Of a DNA stretch of 64,000 nt, positions 1 to 9,286 are shown piece after piece. Source of the DNA: Bacteroidales bacterium (GTDB lineage: Bacteria; Bacteroidota; Bacteroidia; Bacteroidales; F082); contig JALNZT010000008.1 in the NCBI GenBank assembly GCA_023229135.1, positions 1 through 64,000 of the forward strand, read 5' to 3'. The position numbers and the translations under genes are program-made. The notes beneath the pieces were generated by a model that worked only from the letters and a program-made list of their open reading frames with translations, did not search any database and was not told where the DNA came from. The first letter of the stretch is position 1; the number at the start of each line of letters is the position of its first letter.

Positions 1-122
1 AAGGTACTGGGGCTTTGACCACGAAGTGTGACTTGTTGGGAAAGGCGTTTTACAACACCCTCAAATTCTGGAACTAAAATAATAGCTCGTTCAACAATCG
101 TAAAGGATTTTTTTTCTCGCAT
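1..122 (-). CDS. N-terminus of a tyrosine recombinase/integrase (cut off by window edge)
   Basis: An open minus-strand frame starts with ATG at 122-120 and runs off the left edge, giving 40 residues. The stretch with VKRLSQQVTLRGQSPST resembles the N-terminal SAM-like, core-binding region of tyrosine recombinases that accompany IS91-like elements in Bacteroidota. The catalytic domain lies outside the window, so the class and intactness cannot be judged. It faces away from the MutS-like gene, which suggests a mobile element just beyond the edge. The call rests on remembered family sequence only. Confidence 0.5.
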   Translation of the reverse strand, partial: MREKKSFTIVERAIILVPEFEGVVKRLSQQVTLRGQSPST

Positions 123-308
123 AACTACAGTATTTTAAAATGAATAATGCTGTATGATACGCATTTATAAAAAACCTTACCTTTACTGCATATTAGAAAG
201 CTATCCCGAAGGGATTTAGTTCAACAATCTGTATATGTCATAGCCGGTTTTGTGGGTAATTGCAGGCTTTCTACCCGCTTCATCTTCATCTCGGTTTGAC
301 TGGAAAGT

Positions 309-327
309 AGCCCGAAATCGGCTACGC
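309..327 (-). terminator. Weak hairpin after the MutS-like gene
   Basis: GTAGCC and GGCTAC form a 6-bp stem with a 7-nt loop, 22 nt past the stop codon of the MutS-like gene. Only TTT follows on the minus strand, so it is at best a weak terminator. The same stem sequence appears in the hairpin after the catalase gene. The rest of 123-348 shows nothing recognisable. Confidence 0.25.
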
Positions 328-348
328 CTTATACAGGTGAACGTTACC

Positions 349-2118
349 CTAAATAATCCCCATATCCTTCATCAACCAGGTAGCATTGCGGTTTACGGCC
401 ACGCCGGTGCGGATTTTATAATCGAACAGTAATTTACTGCCTTTGATGGTACTTTCAAAGCATTGGTTGTTGAGTTTTCCGGGAAGCTCCTGCTCTAAAG
501 CACTCAGCTTTAGGTCGTGAGAAGCCATCACCGTCAGCGAGTTTACGGTTGAAAGCCGTTTTAACAACTCATAAGAGCCACTGTATTTATCATCCGAATT
601 TGTGCCGCGCAAAATCTCGTCCAGCAAAATCAGGCAGTAATTATCGGAGGCCTTTTCCAAAATACTTTTAAGCTGTTTCAGCTCATTCATAAACAGAGAA
701 GTATTCTCCGAAAGGCTATCCGATTGCCTTAGCGAACTCAGCAGCAGCAAGGGTTTCCAACGGAAAGAGGTGGCCATAACCGGCAAGCCGAATTGCGCCA
801 GCAAAACATTGACACCCAATGTGCGTAACCAGGTACTTTTTCCCGACATATTACTGCCCGTAATCAGTGTGATACGCGGGTCAATCTGCAAGCTTGCATC
901 ATTTTTAACACATTGATTTTCTGCCATTAACGGATGCCCAAGTGTCTTTGCTTTCAGTTCTTTTTTATCAGATAACTCAGGCCAGCAATAGTACGGGTGA
1001 TTCCAGGCGAAGGCCGACAAGCTTATCATCATCTCAAAACGGCCGAGGGTGTTTATCCAATGCGGAATTTGGTCATAATTATCCACCTTCCATTGCTCGT
1101 AGCGCAAAGCCAGGTGAATATCGAAAGCGAGAAACAGGTTTGAAATTACATACAACGGCAGGTTTGCCCGTCGATCAAATTGCTCGCTGATATTTGCCAG
1201 TTCACGAAAACGCTCAGCAGCTATTGCCGCTTCGTGTTGCATCTCTGCCAGCATCTCCGATTGTAGTTTTAGTTCGCCAAACTGTGCAAGCACTTTTGCC
1301 CAAGATTGGTATTTCTTGCGCAGTCCATCCAGCTCGCTGCCCAAAATCAGCATTTTTCGAGCCTGAGCAAAAACAAACATCAAATTTATAACGGAAAATA
1401 TAGAAAAAGCTGTGTATCCAACACCAAACAAACCAGCCAGCAGACTTAGCCAAACCAAAACAGGCAAAACAAAAGCCAGTATGCGGTAATATTTTCTGCT
1501 AAACAAAAGCAGGATATTTCCTTTTCCAGGAGCTTTCACCGCCGGAAATTTATCGGACGATGCCAGTAATAAATTCGTCTGTATCTCAATCCTAAACTCC
1601 GGAAACGCCGCCAATTCTTTCACAGCAGCCTGCATTATTTTGATGGGTTCGGACGTGTGAAGGCTATTTATCAGGCCGTGTGCCAGCAAATTTTCGCCCA
1701 CGGGTGTGCTGCACCTATTGAGTTTTTGAAAAACAGAATACTGCCCAAATAAATCCAGGTCGTCAGCAAAAGGCAAATCACTTACGAAACGTACGCCATT
1801 GCTGTATAAACTGTCTTCCTCGGGCACTACATACAATTCATTTCTGATCACTTTGGCTCGTGCCTGCTGTCGGAAAAGAGTTTTGTTATTCTTGATATGT
1901 AACACCGTAAAATATACGAAAAAAGCCAACAGCAGCAACGAAATAAACAACATTATGATTTGTTGCGTATGGGCAAATAACACAACAAAAAACATGGAAA
2001 GTAGAAAACTTCCAATACGCAGCAGCGACATCCGGCTGATTTTGCGGCTGAGCAACTGAATAGATGTATTTACTTTTACGAGTTCTCGACTATAATAGGC
2101 TTGCGGATTTTCTGGCAT
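349..2118 (-). CDS. Membrane-anchored MutS-like ATPase
   Basis: This encodes about 589 residues with a MutS domain V ATPase at the C-terminus. The Walker A motif GSNMSGKST lies near residues 417-426, the Walker B region LILLDEILRGTNSDD near 495, and a switch motif SHDLKL follows. Two hydrophobic segments near residues 30-75 and another hydrophobic pair near 205-250 suggest membrane anchoring. There is no N-terminal mismatch-recognition domain, so it is not canonical MutS (about 850 residues). A longer reading from 2163 is possible, but a TATCTTTG promoter element at 2148-2141 lies inside that extension, so the ATG at 2118 (MPENPQAYY) is preferred. This MutS-related family is common in Bacteroidota. 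Its role is unknown to me; DNA processing at the membrane is an inference. Confidence 0.8.
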   Translation of the reverse strand: MPENPQAYYSRELVKVNTSIQLLSRKISRMSLLRIGSFLLSMFFVVLFAHTQQIIMLFISLLLLAFFVYFTVLHIKNNKTLFRQQARAKVIRNELYVVPEEDSLYSNGVRFVSDLPFADDLDLFGQYSVFQKLNRCSTPVGENLLAHGLINSLHTSEPIKIMQAAVKELAAFPEFRIEIQTNLLLASSDKFPAVKAPGKGNILLLFSRKYYRILAFVLPVLVWLSLLAGLFGVGYTAFSIFSVINLMFVFAQARKMLILGSELDGLRKKYQSWAKVLAQFGELKLQSEMLAEMQHEAAIAAERFRELANISEQFDRRANLPLYVISNLFLAFDIHLALRYEQWKVDNYDQIPHWINTLGRFEMMISLSAFAWNHPYYCWPELSDKKELKAKTLGHPLMAENQCVKNDASLQIDPRITLITGSNMSGKSTWLRTLGVNVLLAQFGLPVMATSFRWKPLLLLSSLRQSDSLSENTSLFMNELKQLKSILEKASDNYCLILLDEILRGTNSDDKYSGSYELLKRLSTVNSLTVMASHDLKLSALEQELPGKLNNQCFESTIKGSKLLFDYKIRTGVAVNRNATWLMKDMGII

Positions 2119-2140
2119 AATTACGCGTTTCTTGTCGCAA

Positions 2141-2148
2141 CAAAGATA
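2141..2148 (-). promoter_or_regulatory. -7 promoter element (TATCTTTG) of the MutS-like gene
   Basis: An exact TAnnTTTG match on the minus strand lies 23 nt upstream of the ATG at 2118 and inside the longer possible reading frame. It decides for the shorter start. No good TTG box was found at the expected distance. Confidence 0.45.
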
Positions 2149-2243
2149 CATTGCTTTACTCATTTTTAGTCATTCAACCGACTTTTAAGATGGATAAACT
2201 TTTGAGAGGATCGTTGTGAAGTAAAACAGAAAAAGATTCCTGT

Positions 2244-3830
2244 TTATAAAAGTGCCATCAGTTGCGAAAACAAGATCATCAGCACAAGTGCCAGTGGATA
2301 AACTGCCGCATAAGATACCGAAGGTGCTTCAATTGTTGTTTTTGAGTCAACGGCGGCCAAGCCTGGCGTGCTTGTCATAGCGCCGGTGAGAACACCCAAA
2401 AGGCTGAGCATATTCATTTTAAATACAAAATGCGCTATCAAAGCTGCCATAAACATCGGTAAAATCGTGATGGCGGCTCCAATACCAATCAAAGCAAGCC
2501 CTTCATTTTTAATCACACTTTCCATTTCAGCACCCGCCGAGACGCCGACAGTGGCCATAAACAGCAATAAGCCAAGCCTTCGGATCAGTTGGTTGCCGCT
2601 ACCCGACATCGACCAAAGTATGGGACCGGTTTTTCCGATATTACTCAATATTAAAGCAACTGCCAAAACACCACCGGTAAGTCCCAGGCTAAAATTGAAA
2701 AGCCCAAAAACATTAATGCTTAATGCTCCAACAGCGATTCCCAAAGCGATACCGAGTGCCATGGGTAAAAAATTTGTTTCAGAAAGCCGTCCGGCCTCGT
2801 TACCGAGGATTTTTTCTACCTGAATCATCTCCTGGCTGGAGCCGGAAATCAGCAGCTTATCGCCAAAACGCAGGCGGCTGTGCGGATGCGGAACAAGGTC
2901 AATCCCCGACCTTCTGATGCGGGTGATGGTGGCATTGAAAGTCGTCAGGTTTAGCGCACGGATACTTTTGTTGACAACCGATTTATTGGTCACTAACAGC
3001 CAGCTCACCTCATAACGCTGATCAAAGCTCAGGTCTTCGTCAACCGATCCGCCTGCCAGCAACTCCATCTTGGCAATCGCTTCTTCATTGCCCACCACTT
3101 TAATCAAATCATCGAGGTGAAGAACGGTTTTAGCAGTTGGTGCAAAAGTTATTCCTCCATGTTTAACGCGCGAAATCACAGCACCCGTCATGCCGCGTAC
3201 ATCCAGCTCTTGCAAAGTTTTCCCGGCAATATTATGGTTGCTGATTCTTAAATTCCTATTGATAATTCCAGGGTGATCTTCAAGGAGCTGGCTCTGGTAT
3301 TGCTGCTCTTCTCTTATCAAATTTACCCGCATTAAGCCCGGGAATATTTGCACAAATAATATCACGCCAATCACTCCCACCGGATAGGCAATACCATAGC
3401 CAACAGCAGTAACGGCAGAGCCTGTAGCGTCAAAAGCAGCTGCCAAACCCGGTGTTGAGGTGAGCGCACCATTAAAAACACCGATGGCCAGATCAACTGG
3501 CAGATCGAACATCAAAATTGCCCCATAAGTAAGCAGTGCAGCTGACGCAATTAGCGTAAAAGCGATAACAAGCAATTGGTGGCCATAGCGTCTGAAAACC
3601 TCAAAAAATCCCGGCCCGGCCTGAATGCCAATCGTGAAAATAAACAACAACAAACCCAGCGTCTGAAATTCTCCCGGAATGGTAAAACCAAGATGTCCAA
3701 GTAGTAAAGCCACAAAAATAACGGCACTCGAATCCAATGAGAAGCCTTTAAAACTCAAATCGCCAATCATCAAGCCCAGTGCGATGATGGCAAATAAAAT
3801 GAAATAACCCTCTTGTAAAAAATGATACAT
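2244..3830 (-). CDS. AspT/YidE-family transporter with two TrkA-C domains
   Basis: This 528-residue membrane protein has the duplicated layout of the aspartate:alanine exchanger (AAEx) family. Two hydrophobic halves each carry the signature GxxxGAxTSTPGLAA (near residues 125 and 500). Between them, at about 190-275 and 285-355, are two TrkA-C (RCK-C) regulatory domains. Length matches the family (about 530-560). AspT exchanges aspartate for alanine, but most homologues are uncharacterised putative transporters, so the substrate is not assigned. It lies alone between the MutS-like gene, same strand, 80-125 bp away depending on the start used, and a divergent secreted-protein gene. The ATG at 3830 gives a sensible first membrane segment. 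Confidence 0.85.
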   Translation of the reverse strand: MYHFLQEGYFILFAIIALGLMIGDLSFKGFSLDSSAVIFVALLLGHLGFTIPGEFQTLGLLLFIFTIGIQAGPGFFEVFRRYGHQLLVIAFTLIASAALLTYGAILMFDLPVDLAIGVFNGALTSTPGLAAAFDATGSAVTAVGYGIAYPVGVIGVILFVQIFPGLMRVNLIREEQQYQSQLLEDHPGIINRNLRISNHNIAGKTLQELDVRGMTGAVISRVKHGGITFAPTAKTVLHLDDLIKVVGNEEAIAKMELLAGGSVDEDLSFDQRYEVSWLLVTNKSVVNKSIRALNLTTFNATITRIRRSGIDLVPHPHSRLRFGDKLLISGSSQEMIQVEKILGNEAGRLSETNFLPMALGIALGIAVGALSINVFGLFNFSLGLTGGVLAVALILSNIGKTGPILWSMSGSGNQLIRRLGLLLFMATVGVSAGAEMESVIKNEGLALIGIGAAITILPMFMAALIAHFVFKMNMLSLLGVLTGAMTSTPGLAAVDSKTTIEAPSVSYAAVYPLALVLMILFSQLMALL

Positions 3831-3992
3831 AGCTTTAAAATAATTTTACAAAGTTAAGGGCTTAATTGATATTCACGTTCAATAAAATACAATTTAATAT
3901 AGACTGTATTCCTACGAAAACAAGAAGAAAAATAGTTTTCGTATTTAAAATTTATTTTAAGTTTGTCCCTTTAATACACCAACAATAACACG

Positions 3993-6188
3993 ATGAAAAG
4001 ACTTTTTTACTTTTTGTTAATACTGCTCTTTCCGGTATTAACACATGCTCAATGGAGCAGCAACCCCGCTGAAAATTTACAGCTTTCTAACCTGCCAGGC
4101 GAAGATGTAATTTCCAAAACAGCACTTTGTCCAAATGGCGATGTTTATGTAGGTTATTTTGCCTTAGGAAGTGGAAATTATAATATCCGTCTTCAACGGC
4201 TTGATCATCAGGGGAATATCCTTTGGGATCAGAACGGAATTCTTATCAGTGATCATCCGAGTATGAGCTGGCTTACTGATTGGGATATGACAGCTGACCT
4301 TGAAAATCATGCCATTATGACCTGGCAAGATATCCGCAACGGCGGCAACAACAATATTGTTGCTTACCGTATTTCTCCCGAAGGAGATTTTGTTTGGGGC
4401 GAAGATGGTTTAAGCCTCTCAAACAGCACAGCCTTTGATGCTGCACCAAAAGTAACCGTTACTGCCAGTAATAATACCGTTATCGCCTGGCAATCTGAAA
4501 CGGTAATTATTAGGCACAAAATAAGTCCTGATGGATCGTTACTTTGGGGCGAAGACGGCATTACCATGAGTGGCCTCAACCAATACACCTGGCCGCAACT
4601 TATCCCGGTGGGCGAGGATGATGTTATCATGAAATATTTTGAAGACAGCGGCCCACCAAATGCACCAACACGCCATGTTTTTGCCCAGCGTTTTACTTCT
4701 GATGGAAGCGCGGTTTGGACTCAGCCAGCCGTAATTACTAACCAAGGAGGTATTTCTGCCTGGACACAAATCTTCCCGATGATAAATGACGGCAACGATG
4801 GTTTTTATATCAGTTGGCACGAAGACCGCGCTTATACAAACCTGTATAAAGCTTACGTTCAGCATATTGACCAGAACGGCAACGCCATGTTTGAAGAAAA
4901 CGGCCAGATTATCTCCTTCAATACAACCATGAATCATTTCTACCCACAGTTAGCAAAACCCGAAAACGATCCGCATATATATGTGTTGTGGAATTTAGTA
5001 AATATGGATCAAAATCAATGGGGATTGGCTGGCCAAAAAATTTCTCCGACAGGTGACCTGAAATGGGGCGACAACGGTAAGACGCTGATACCATTGAGCA
5101 CAAAAGCTTTGCAACCACATAAAGGCTTACAGCATGGCGAGGACATCATCCTAATTTATGAAGACTATTTTAATAGCATAGAAACCTCACTCAAAGCCAT
5201 GCGCCTTGATGCCAATGGCGATTTTGTTTGGGAAAATGAATCGGTATTTATCAGCAGTGTGCAATCGACGAAAATACACTTAGATATTTCTGACTGGCAT
5301 CAAAATCAATGGGTAATGAGCTGGGAAGATGAACGTGGAGGTAATCCCGATATTTATGTACAGAATTTATTGCCAAGCGGCGAACTCGGTCCGGCAGCTA
5401 TTAACGGCACTTTGAGCGGCACTATCAGCCTGGTAAACGGCACTGCCGACCTAAGCTTAACCGAAATTTCTATTGGCGAAAGCAGCACTTTTGCTGATGC
5501 CGATGGCAATTACAGCATTTCTGTTGCTGCCGGAACTTACACGGTTACGGCTACTCATCCTTACGCAGAAATTATAATTGTAGAAGATGTCGAAATTACT
5601 GAAAATGAAACTACTACCCTAAATTTTGAACTGAATGTGAACCGCACTGATTTGATAGTGCGTGCTGTAGATCAATACGGCAGCCCTTTGTTTCCGCTTG
5701 GCGGCTTGCTCCAGGCTGATTTTAGCGGTCCGGAAGGAACTTATTCGGGAGTTTTTGATGCGGATACACTCGTTTTTGAACAAGTACTTTATGGTGATTA
5801 CGAAGGCACTGCATTTTTTGAACTAAATATTGATACCGTTGAGGCTTCAGCCACTATCGATGCTGAAAACAATGAACTGATCTTTGTTTTTATCCTCGGC
5901 TCAGTTGAAGAACAAAATCTAAGCGTTTCGCTTAAAATTGCACCAAATCCACTGCAACAAAGCTCACAACTATTTATTTACAGCGAAACACAACAAAAGC
6001 TAACCTTGCAGCTGATTGACCAACAAGGCAATCAACTCACAGAAGCTGTTCGGCTAAACCTAAATGCGGGTAACAACAGCTTTGGATTTTATGCACTGTT
6101 TCCGGCTCAAAAACTCAAAAAAGGCGTTTATCATTTAGTTTTTAACGCTGATAGCTTTAGGAAAAGCGTGAAGTTTATTGTTAGGTAG
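3993..6188 (+). CDS. Secreted protein with propeller-like repeats and T9SS sorting domain
   Basis: This 731-residue protein has an N-terminal signal peptide ending near THAQ. Residues about 30-470 contain repeats of the type ...LLWGEDGITMS... (WDQNG, WGEDG, WGDNG), typical of beta-propeller-like secreted proteins. A CarboxypepD-reg-like beta-sandwich follows (about 475-550: GNYSISVAAGTYTVTATH). The C-terminal 80 residues (APNPLQQSSQLFIYS... to KFIVR) form a type A Por secretion sorting domain, so the product should be exported by type IX secretion and held at or released from the surface. No enzyme motif was found. It is a single gene, followed directly by the 79-bp hairpin repeats. Confidence 0.8.
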   Translation: MKRLFYFLLILLFPVLTHAQWSSNPAENLQLSNLPGEDVISKTALCPNGDVYVGYFALGSGNYNIRLQRLDHQGNILWDQNGILISDHPSMSWLTDWDMTADLENHAIMTWQDIRNGGNNNIVAYRISPEGDFVWGEDGLSLSNSTAFDAAPKVTVTASNNTVIAWQSETVIIRHKISPDGSLLWGEDGITMSGLNQYTWPQLIPVGEDDVIMKYFEDSGPPNAPTRHVFAQRFTSDGSAVWTQPAVITNQGGISAWTQIFPMINDGNDGFYISWHEDRAYTNLYKAYVQHIDQNGNAMFEENGQIISFNTTMNHFYPQLAKPENDPHIYVLWNLVNMDQNQWGLAGQKISPTGDLKWGDNGKTLIPLSTKALQPHKGLQHGEDIILIYEDYFNSIETSLKAMRLDANGDFVWENESVFISSVQSTKIHLDISDWHQNQWVMSWEDERGGNPDIYVQNLLPSGELGPAAINGTLSGTISLVNGTADLSLTEISIGESSTFADADGNYSISVAAGTYTVTATHPYAEIIIVEDVEITENETTTLNFELNVNRTDLIVRAVDQYGSPLFPLGGLLQADFSGPEGTYSGVFDADTLVFEQVLYGDYEGTAFFELNIDTVEASATIDAENNELIFVFILGSVEEQNLSVSLKIAPNPLQQSSQLFIYSETQQKLTLQLIDQQGNQLTEAVRLNLNAGNNSFGFYALFPAQKLKKGVYHLVFNADSFRKSVKFIVR

Positions 6189-6451
6189 TCAGGGCAAGTC
6201 AGGGCGCTGTGGTTGCAAGTCAGGGTGCAACTAATACGGCGATGCTGAAGAAGTCGCACCCTGACTGAAACTGAAAGTCAGGGCGCTGTGGTTGCAAGTC
6301 AGGGCGCGACTAATACGGTGATGCTGAAGAAGTCGCACCCTGACTGAAACTGAAAGTCAGGGCGCTGTGGTTGCAAGTCAGGGCGCGACTAATACGGTGA
6401 TGCTGAAGAAGTCGCACCCTGACTGAAACTGAAAGTCAGGGCGCGACTATA
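6188..6451. repeat. Three 79-bp tandem repeats, each able to form a hairpin
   Basis: Units lie at 6198-6276, 6277-6355 and 6356-6434, with a short partial copy before (6188-6197) and after (6435-6451). Units 2 and 3 look identical; unit 1 differs at a few positions. In each, GTCAGGGCGCGACT pairs with AGTCGCACCCTGAC across a 19-nt loop with 13 of 14 positions matched. The array starts in the stop codon of the T9SS gene. It fills most of the 349-bp gap before the channel gene; 6452-6537 holds only that gene's upstream region. Confidence 0.9.
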
Positions 6452-6537
6452 AAACCTCGTTAATCAGCTTTAAAAAGAAGCTTTCGATGCTGGAAAGTTT
6501 ACTTACTTTAGCAGGCTAAAATAAATTTTTCAGTACG

Positions 6538-7371
6538 ATGAATCTTCCAAAACAATCCAGGTGGAAAACTAAGTGGTTTCAAATTATTTTCAGACACGAC
6601 ACCAAAAACGGCCGTTTGTTTGATGAATTGTTGCTGGTGATGATTCTGCTTAGCGTATCAATCGTGTTTGTGGATTCGATACCTAAGATTCACGCCAAAT
6701 ACCAGACACCATTGTATATTGCCGAATGGTTTTTCACCCTTTTATTTACGGCAGAATATATCGTTCGTATCATCGTTTCTCCCAAGAAAAAAAGCTATAT
6801 CTTTAGTTACTATGGTATTATAGATTTCACCTCCGTTATCCCCACTTATTTAAGCCTGGTTTTTATTGGATCTCAATATCTTATCATTATTCGGATTTTA
6901 CGGCTTTTGCGTGTCTTCAGAATCTTAAAATTAGTCAGGTTCACCTCAGCTTCTCTTTTTTTATTGCATTCGCTGAAGCATTCCCGTGAAAAAATCCTTG
7001 TCTTTTTTGGCAGCGTGCTCATTTTGGTTACCATCATCGGCACCTTTATGTACTTGATTGAAGGGCCAGAGCACGGTTTTAAAAGCATACCCTATAGTAT
7101 TTATTGGGCTATAGTAACCGTAACAACAGTGGGATACGGTGACATCAGCCCCAGCACAGCTTTAGGTCAAATAATTGCCTCGATGCTTATGCTCACGGGT
7201 TACGCAATTATCGCTGTGCCAACCGGAATCATCTCTTCCGAAATGACAAAAAACCAACGTGAAGACAAAAAGCGACCACGTACAGAATGCCCCAAATGCG
7301 GCAATGAGGAAGTCTCCAAAGAAGATTTCTTTTGCAGTCATTGCGGCTATAGCCTTAAATCTTATGAATAA
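6538..7371 (+). CDS. Voltage-gated-type potassium channel with C-terminal zinc ribbon
   Basis: This 277-residue inner-membrane protein has six predicted transmembrane segments. Segment S4 carries regularly spaced arginines (RILRLLRVFRILKLVRF, about 118-135). The pore helix is followed by the K+ selectivity filter TVGYGD (about 197-202). The length suits a KvAP/Kch-like ion transport protein. After S6 a short charged linker leads to CPKCG...CSHCG (about residues 251-272), four cysteines in two CxxC pairs, read as a zinc ribbon in place of the usual RCK or cyclic-nucleotide domain. It is followed 50 bp later by parE, which has its own promoter motif. Confidence 0.88.
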   Translation: MNLPKQSRWKTKWFQIIFRHDTKNGRLFDELLLVMILLSVSIVFVDSIPKIHAKYQTPLYIAEWFFTLLFTAEYIVRIIVSPKKKSYIFSYYGIIDFTSVIPTYLSLVFIGSQYLIIIRILRLLRVFRILKLVRFTSASLFLLHSLKHSREKILVFFGSVLILVTIIGTFMYLIEGPEHGFKSIPYSIYWAIVTVTTVGYGDISPSTALGQIIASMLMLTGYAIIAVPTGIISSEMTKNQREDKKRPRTECPKCGNEEVSKEDFFCSHCGYSLKSYE

Positions 7372-7399
7372 TCAGCTGCCTTCTTAGAGAAGAATAAAT

Positions 7400-7407
7400 T
7401 ACTTTTG
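7400..7407 (+). promoter_or_regulatory. -7 promoter element (TACTTTTG) of parE
   Basis: An exact TAnnTTTG match lies 14 nt upstream of the parE ATG. No clear TTG box was seen at the right distance. Confidence 0.4.
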
Positions 7408-7421
7408 CAAAAAACGTAACG

Positions 7422-9281
7422 ATGTCGGAAAATTATACAGATGATAGTGTCAGGACGCTTGACTGGAAAGAGCATATCAGGCTGAGGCCTGGTATGTATA
7501 TCGGCAAGCTGGGCGATGGCACCTCGCATGACGATGGTATTTATGTGCTGCTCAAAGAGATAATCGACAACAGCATTGATGAGTATGTGATGGGAAATGG
7601 CAAAACCATCGAAGTGAACGTGCAGGAAGAACTCGTAACAGTTCGGGATTTTGGCCGCGGAATGCCATTGGGTAAGGTCATCGACTGTGTGAGCAAAATC
7701 AATACCGGCGCCAAATATGACAGCAAAGTGTTTAAAAAAGCCGTCGGCCTGAATGGTGTCGGTTCAAAGGCAGTAAACGCCATGTCGTCCTATTTCAAGG
7801 CGCAATCCATCCGCGAAGGCAAAACAAAAATTGTAGAATATCGCAAAGGTTTACTCGTTAACGATCAGCCGTTAGAGACCAATGATAGCAAGCCCGGAAC
7901 GCTGATTAGCTTTGTTCCTGATGAGGAGATTTTTGGCAAATACCGCTACCTGCACGAATATATTGAAGAGATGATGTGGAACTATGTTTTCCTAAACAAT
8001 GGACTCACAATCATTTTTAATGGCCAGAAATTTCAGGCTAAGAACGGACTTCTCGACTTGCTCGAACGCAATATCGCTGGCCCCGAACGCATGGTTTATC
8101 CGGTGATTCACATCCGTGAGGAAGACTTTGAATGCGCTTTTACCCATGCCAACAACTCTTATAATGAAGAATACTATTCTTTTGTAAATGGTCAGCACAC
8201 AACCCAGGGCGGCACGCATCAAAACGCTTTCCGTGAGGCACTTGTGAAAACTATCAGGGAGTTTTACGGCAAAGATTACGACACTTCCGACATCCGCACT
8301 TCACTGGTTGCGGCTATCAGCATCAAGGTGCAGGAGCCTGTTTTTGAATCACAGACAAAAACCAAGCTTGGTTCGCAACATATTGAACCCGGTGGCCAAA
8401 GCGTACGTAATTTTATAAGTGACGCCATTAAGCGAAATCTGGATAACTACCTGCATATCAATCCGGAAACTGCTGAAGCACTCCACCAAAAGATTGTGCA
8501 AAGCGAACGCGAACGCAAAGACATGGCCAACATTAAAAAGCTGGCCCGCGAGAGCGTAAAAAAAGCAAGTCTGCACAACAAAAAGCTCCGCGATTGCCGT
8601 ATACACCTCAATTCCAATCATGAAAAGCGTTTGGAGACAACATTGTTTATCACCGAGGGCGATTCCGCATCGGGCAGCATCACCAAAAGCCGCGATGTAC
8701 AAACACAGGCCGTGTTTAGCCTCAAAGGCAAGCCGCTCAACGCTTATGGACTGAGCAAAAAAATCGTATACGAAAATGAGGAGTTCAACCTATTGCAAGC
8801 AGCCTTGAACATCGACGAATCGCTTGAAAATCTACGCTATAACAATATCGTGGTAGCCACCGATGCCGATGTTGATGGTATGCACATCCGTTTGCTTTTA
8901 CTCACATTTTTCTTGCAGTTTTATCCGGATTTGATCAGGAGCGGACACTTATACATACTGCAAACACCGCTTTTCAGGGTGCGTAACAAAAAGGAAACGA
9001 TCTATTGCTATTCAGAAGATGAGCGCGTGAAAGCGCTGAAAAAGCTGGGTGCAAATCCCGAAATTACCCGCTTTAAAGGATTGGGTGAGATCTCACCGGA
9101 TGAGTTCAAGTTCTTTATTGGCTCTACGATGCGGCTGGATCCTGTAATCCTCAAGCGTGACCTCTCTATTCCTCAGATTTTAGGATTTTATATGGGCAAA
9201 AACACCCCCGACCGTCAGAAGTTTATTATTGACAACCTGCGCTTAGAAGAGGATTTGAAAGAAGATAAACTTATCGCCTAA
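7422..9281 (+). CDS. parE: DNA topoisomerase IV subunit B
   Basis: This is the 619-residue ATPase subunit of a type IIA topoisomerase, which with ParC decatenates daughter chromosomes. The GHKL ATP-binding domain starts near residue 20 (LRPGMYIGK, NSIDEYVMG, GRGMPLG, GVGSKAVNA). The transducer domain follows, then the Toprim domain with EGDSASG (about 412) and DADVDGMH (about 485). The C-terminus has the usual FKGLGEISPDEF and IIDNLRLEEDL stretches. The length (about 620, without the long GyrB insertions) and the SENYTDDSVRTLDWKEHIR start fit Bacteroidota ParE better than GyrB. parC is not adjacent. The gene converges with the NAD(P)HX repair gene with a 5-bp gap. Confidence 0.9.
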   Translation: MSENYTDDSVRTLDWKEHIRLRPGMYIGKLGDGTSHDDGIYVLLKEIIDNSIDEYVMGNGKTIEVNVQEELVTVRDFGRGMPLGKVIDCVSKINTGAKYDSKVFKKAVGLNGVGSKAVNAMSSYFKAQSIREGKTKIVEYRKGLLVNDQPLETNDSKPGTLISFVPDEEIFGKYRYLHEYIEEMMWNYVFLNNGLTIIFNGQKFQAKNGLLDLLERNIAGPERMVYPVIHIREEDFECAFTHANNSYNEEYYSFVNGQHTTQGGTHQNAFREALVKTIREFYGKDYDTSDIRTSLVAAISIKVQEPVFESQTKTKLGSQHIEPGGQSVRNFISDAIKRNLDNYLHINPETAEALHQKIVQSERERKDMANIKKLARESVKKASLHNKKLRDCRIHLNSNHEKRLETTLFITEGDSASGSITKSRDVQTQAVFSLKGKPLNAYGLSKKIVYENEEFNLLQAALNIDESLENLRYNNIVVATDADVDGMHIRLLLLTFFLQFYPDLIRSGHLYILQTPLFRVRNKKETIYCYSEDERVKALKKLGANPEITRFKGLGEISPDEFKFFIGSTMRLDPVILKRDLSIPQILGFYMGKNTPDRQKFIIDNLRLEEDLKEDKLIA

Positions 9282-9286
9282 GCGCA

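Noticed and set aside
2368..2823. Plus-strand frame of 151 codons inside the AspT-family gene
   Set aside because: It is the antisense of a strongly conserved transporter gene and encodes a low-complexity peptide without a family.
6188..6451. CRISPR-like regular repeats
   Set aside because: The 79-bp units are directly adjacent with no unique spacers, and no cas genes are near; they are tandem hairpin repeats.
7422..9281. GyrB instead of ParE
   Set aside because: Length near 620 and the N- and C-terminal sequences fit Bacteroidota ParE; GyrB of this phylum is longer. Some doubt remains without an alignment.
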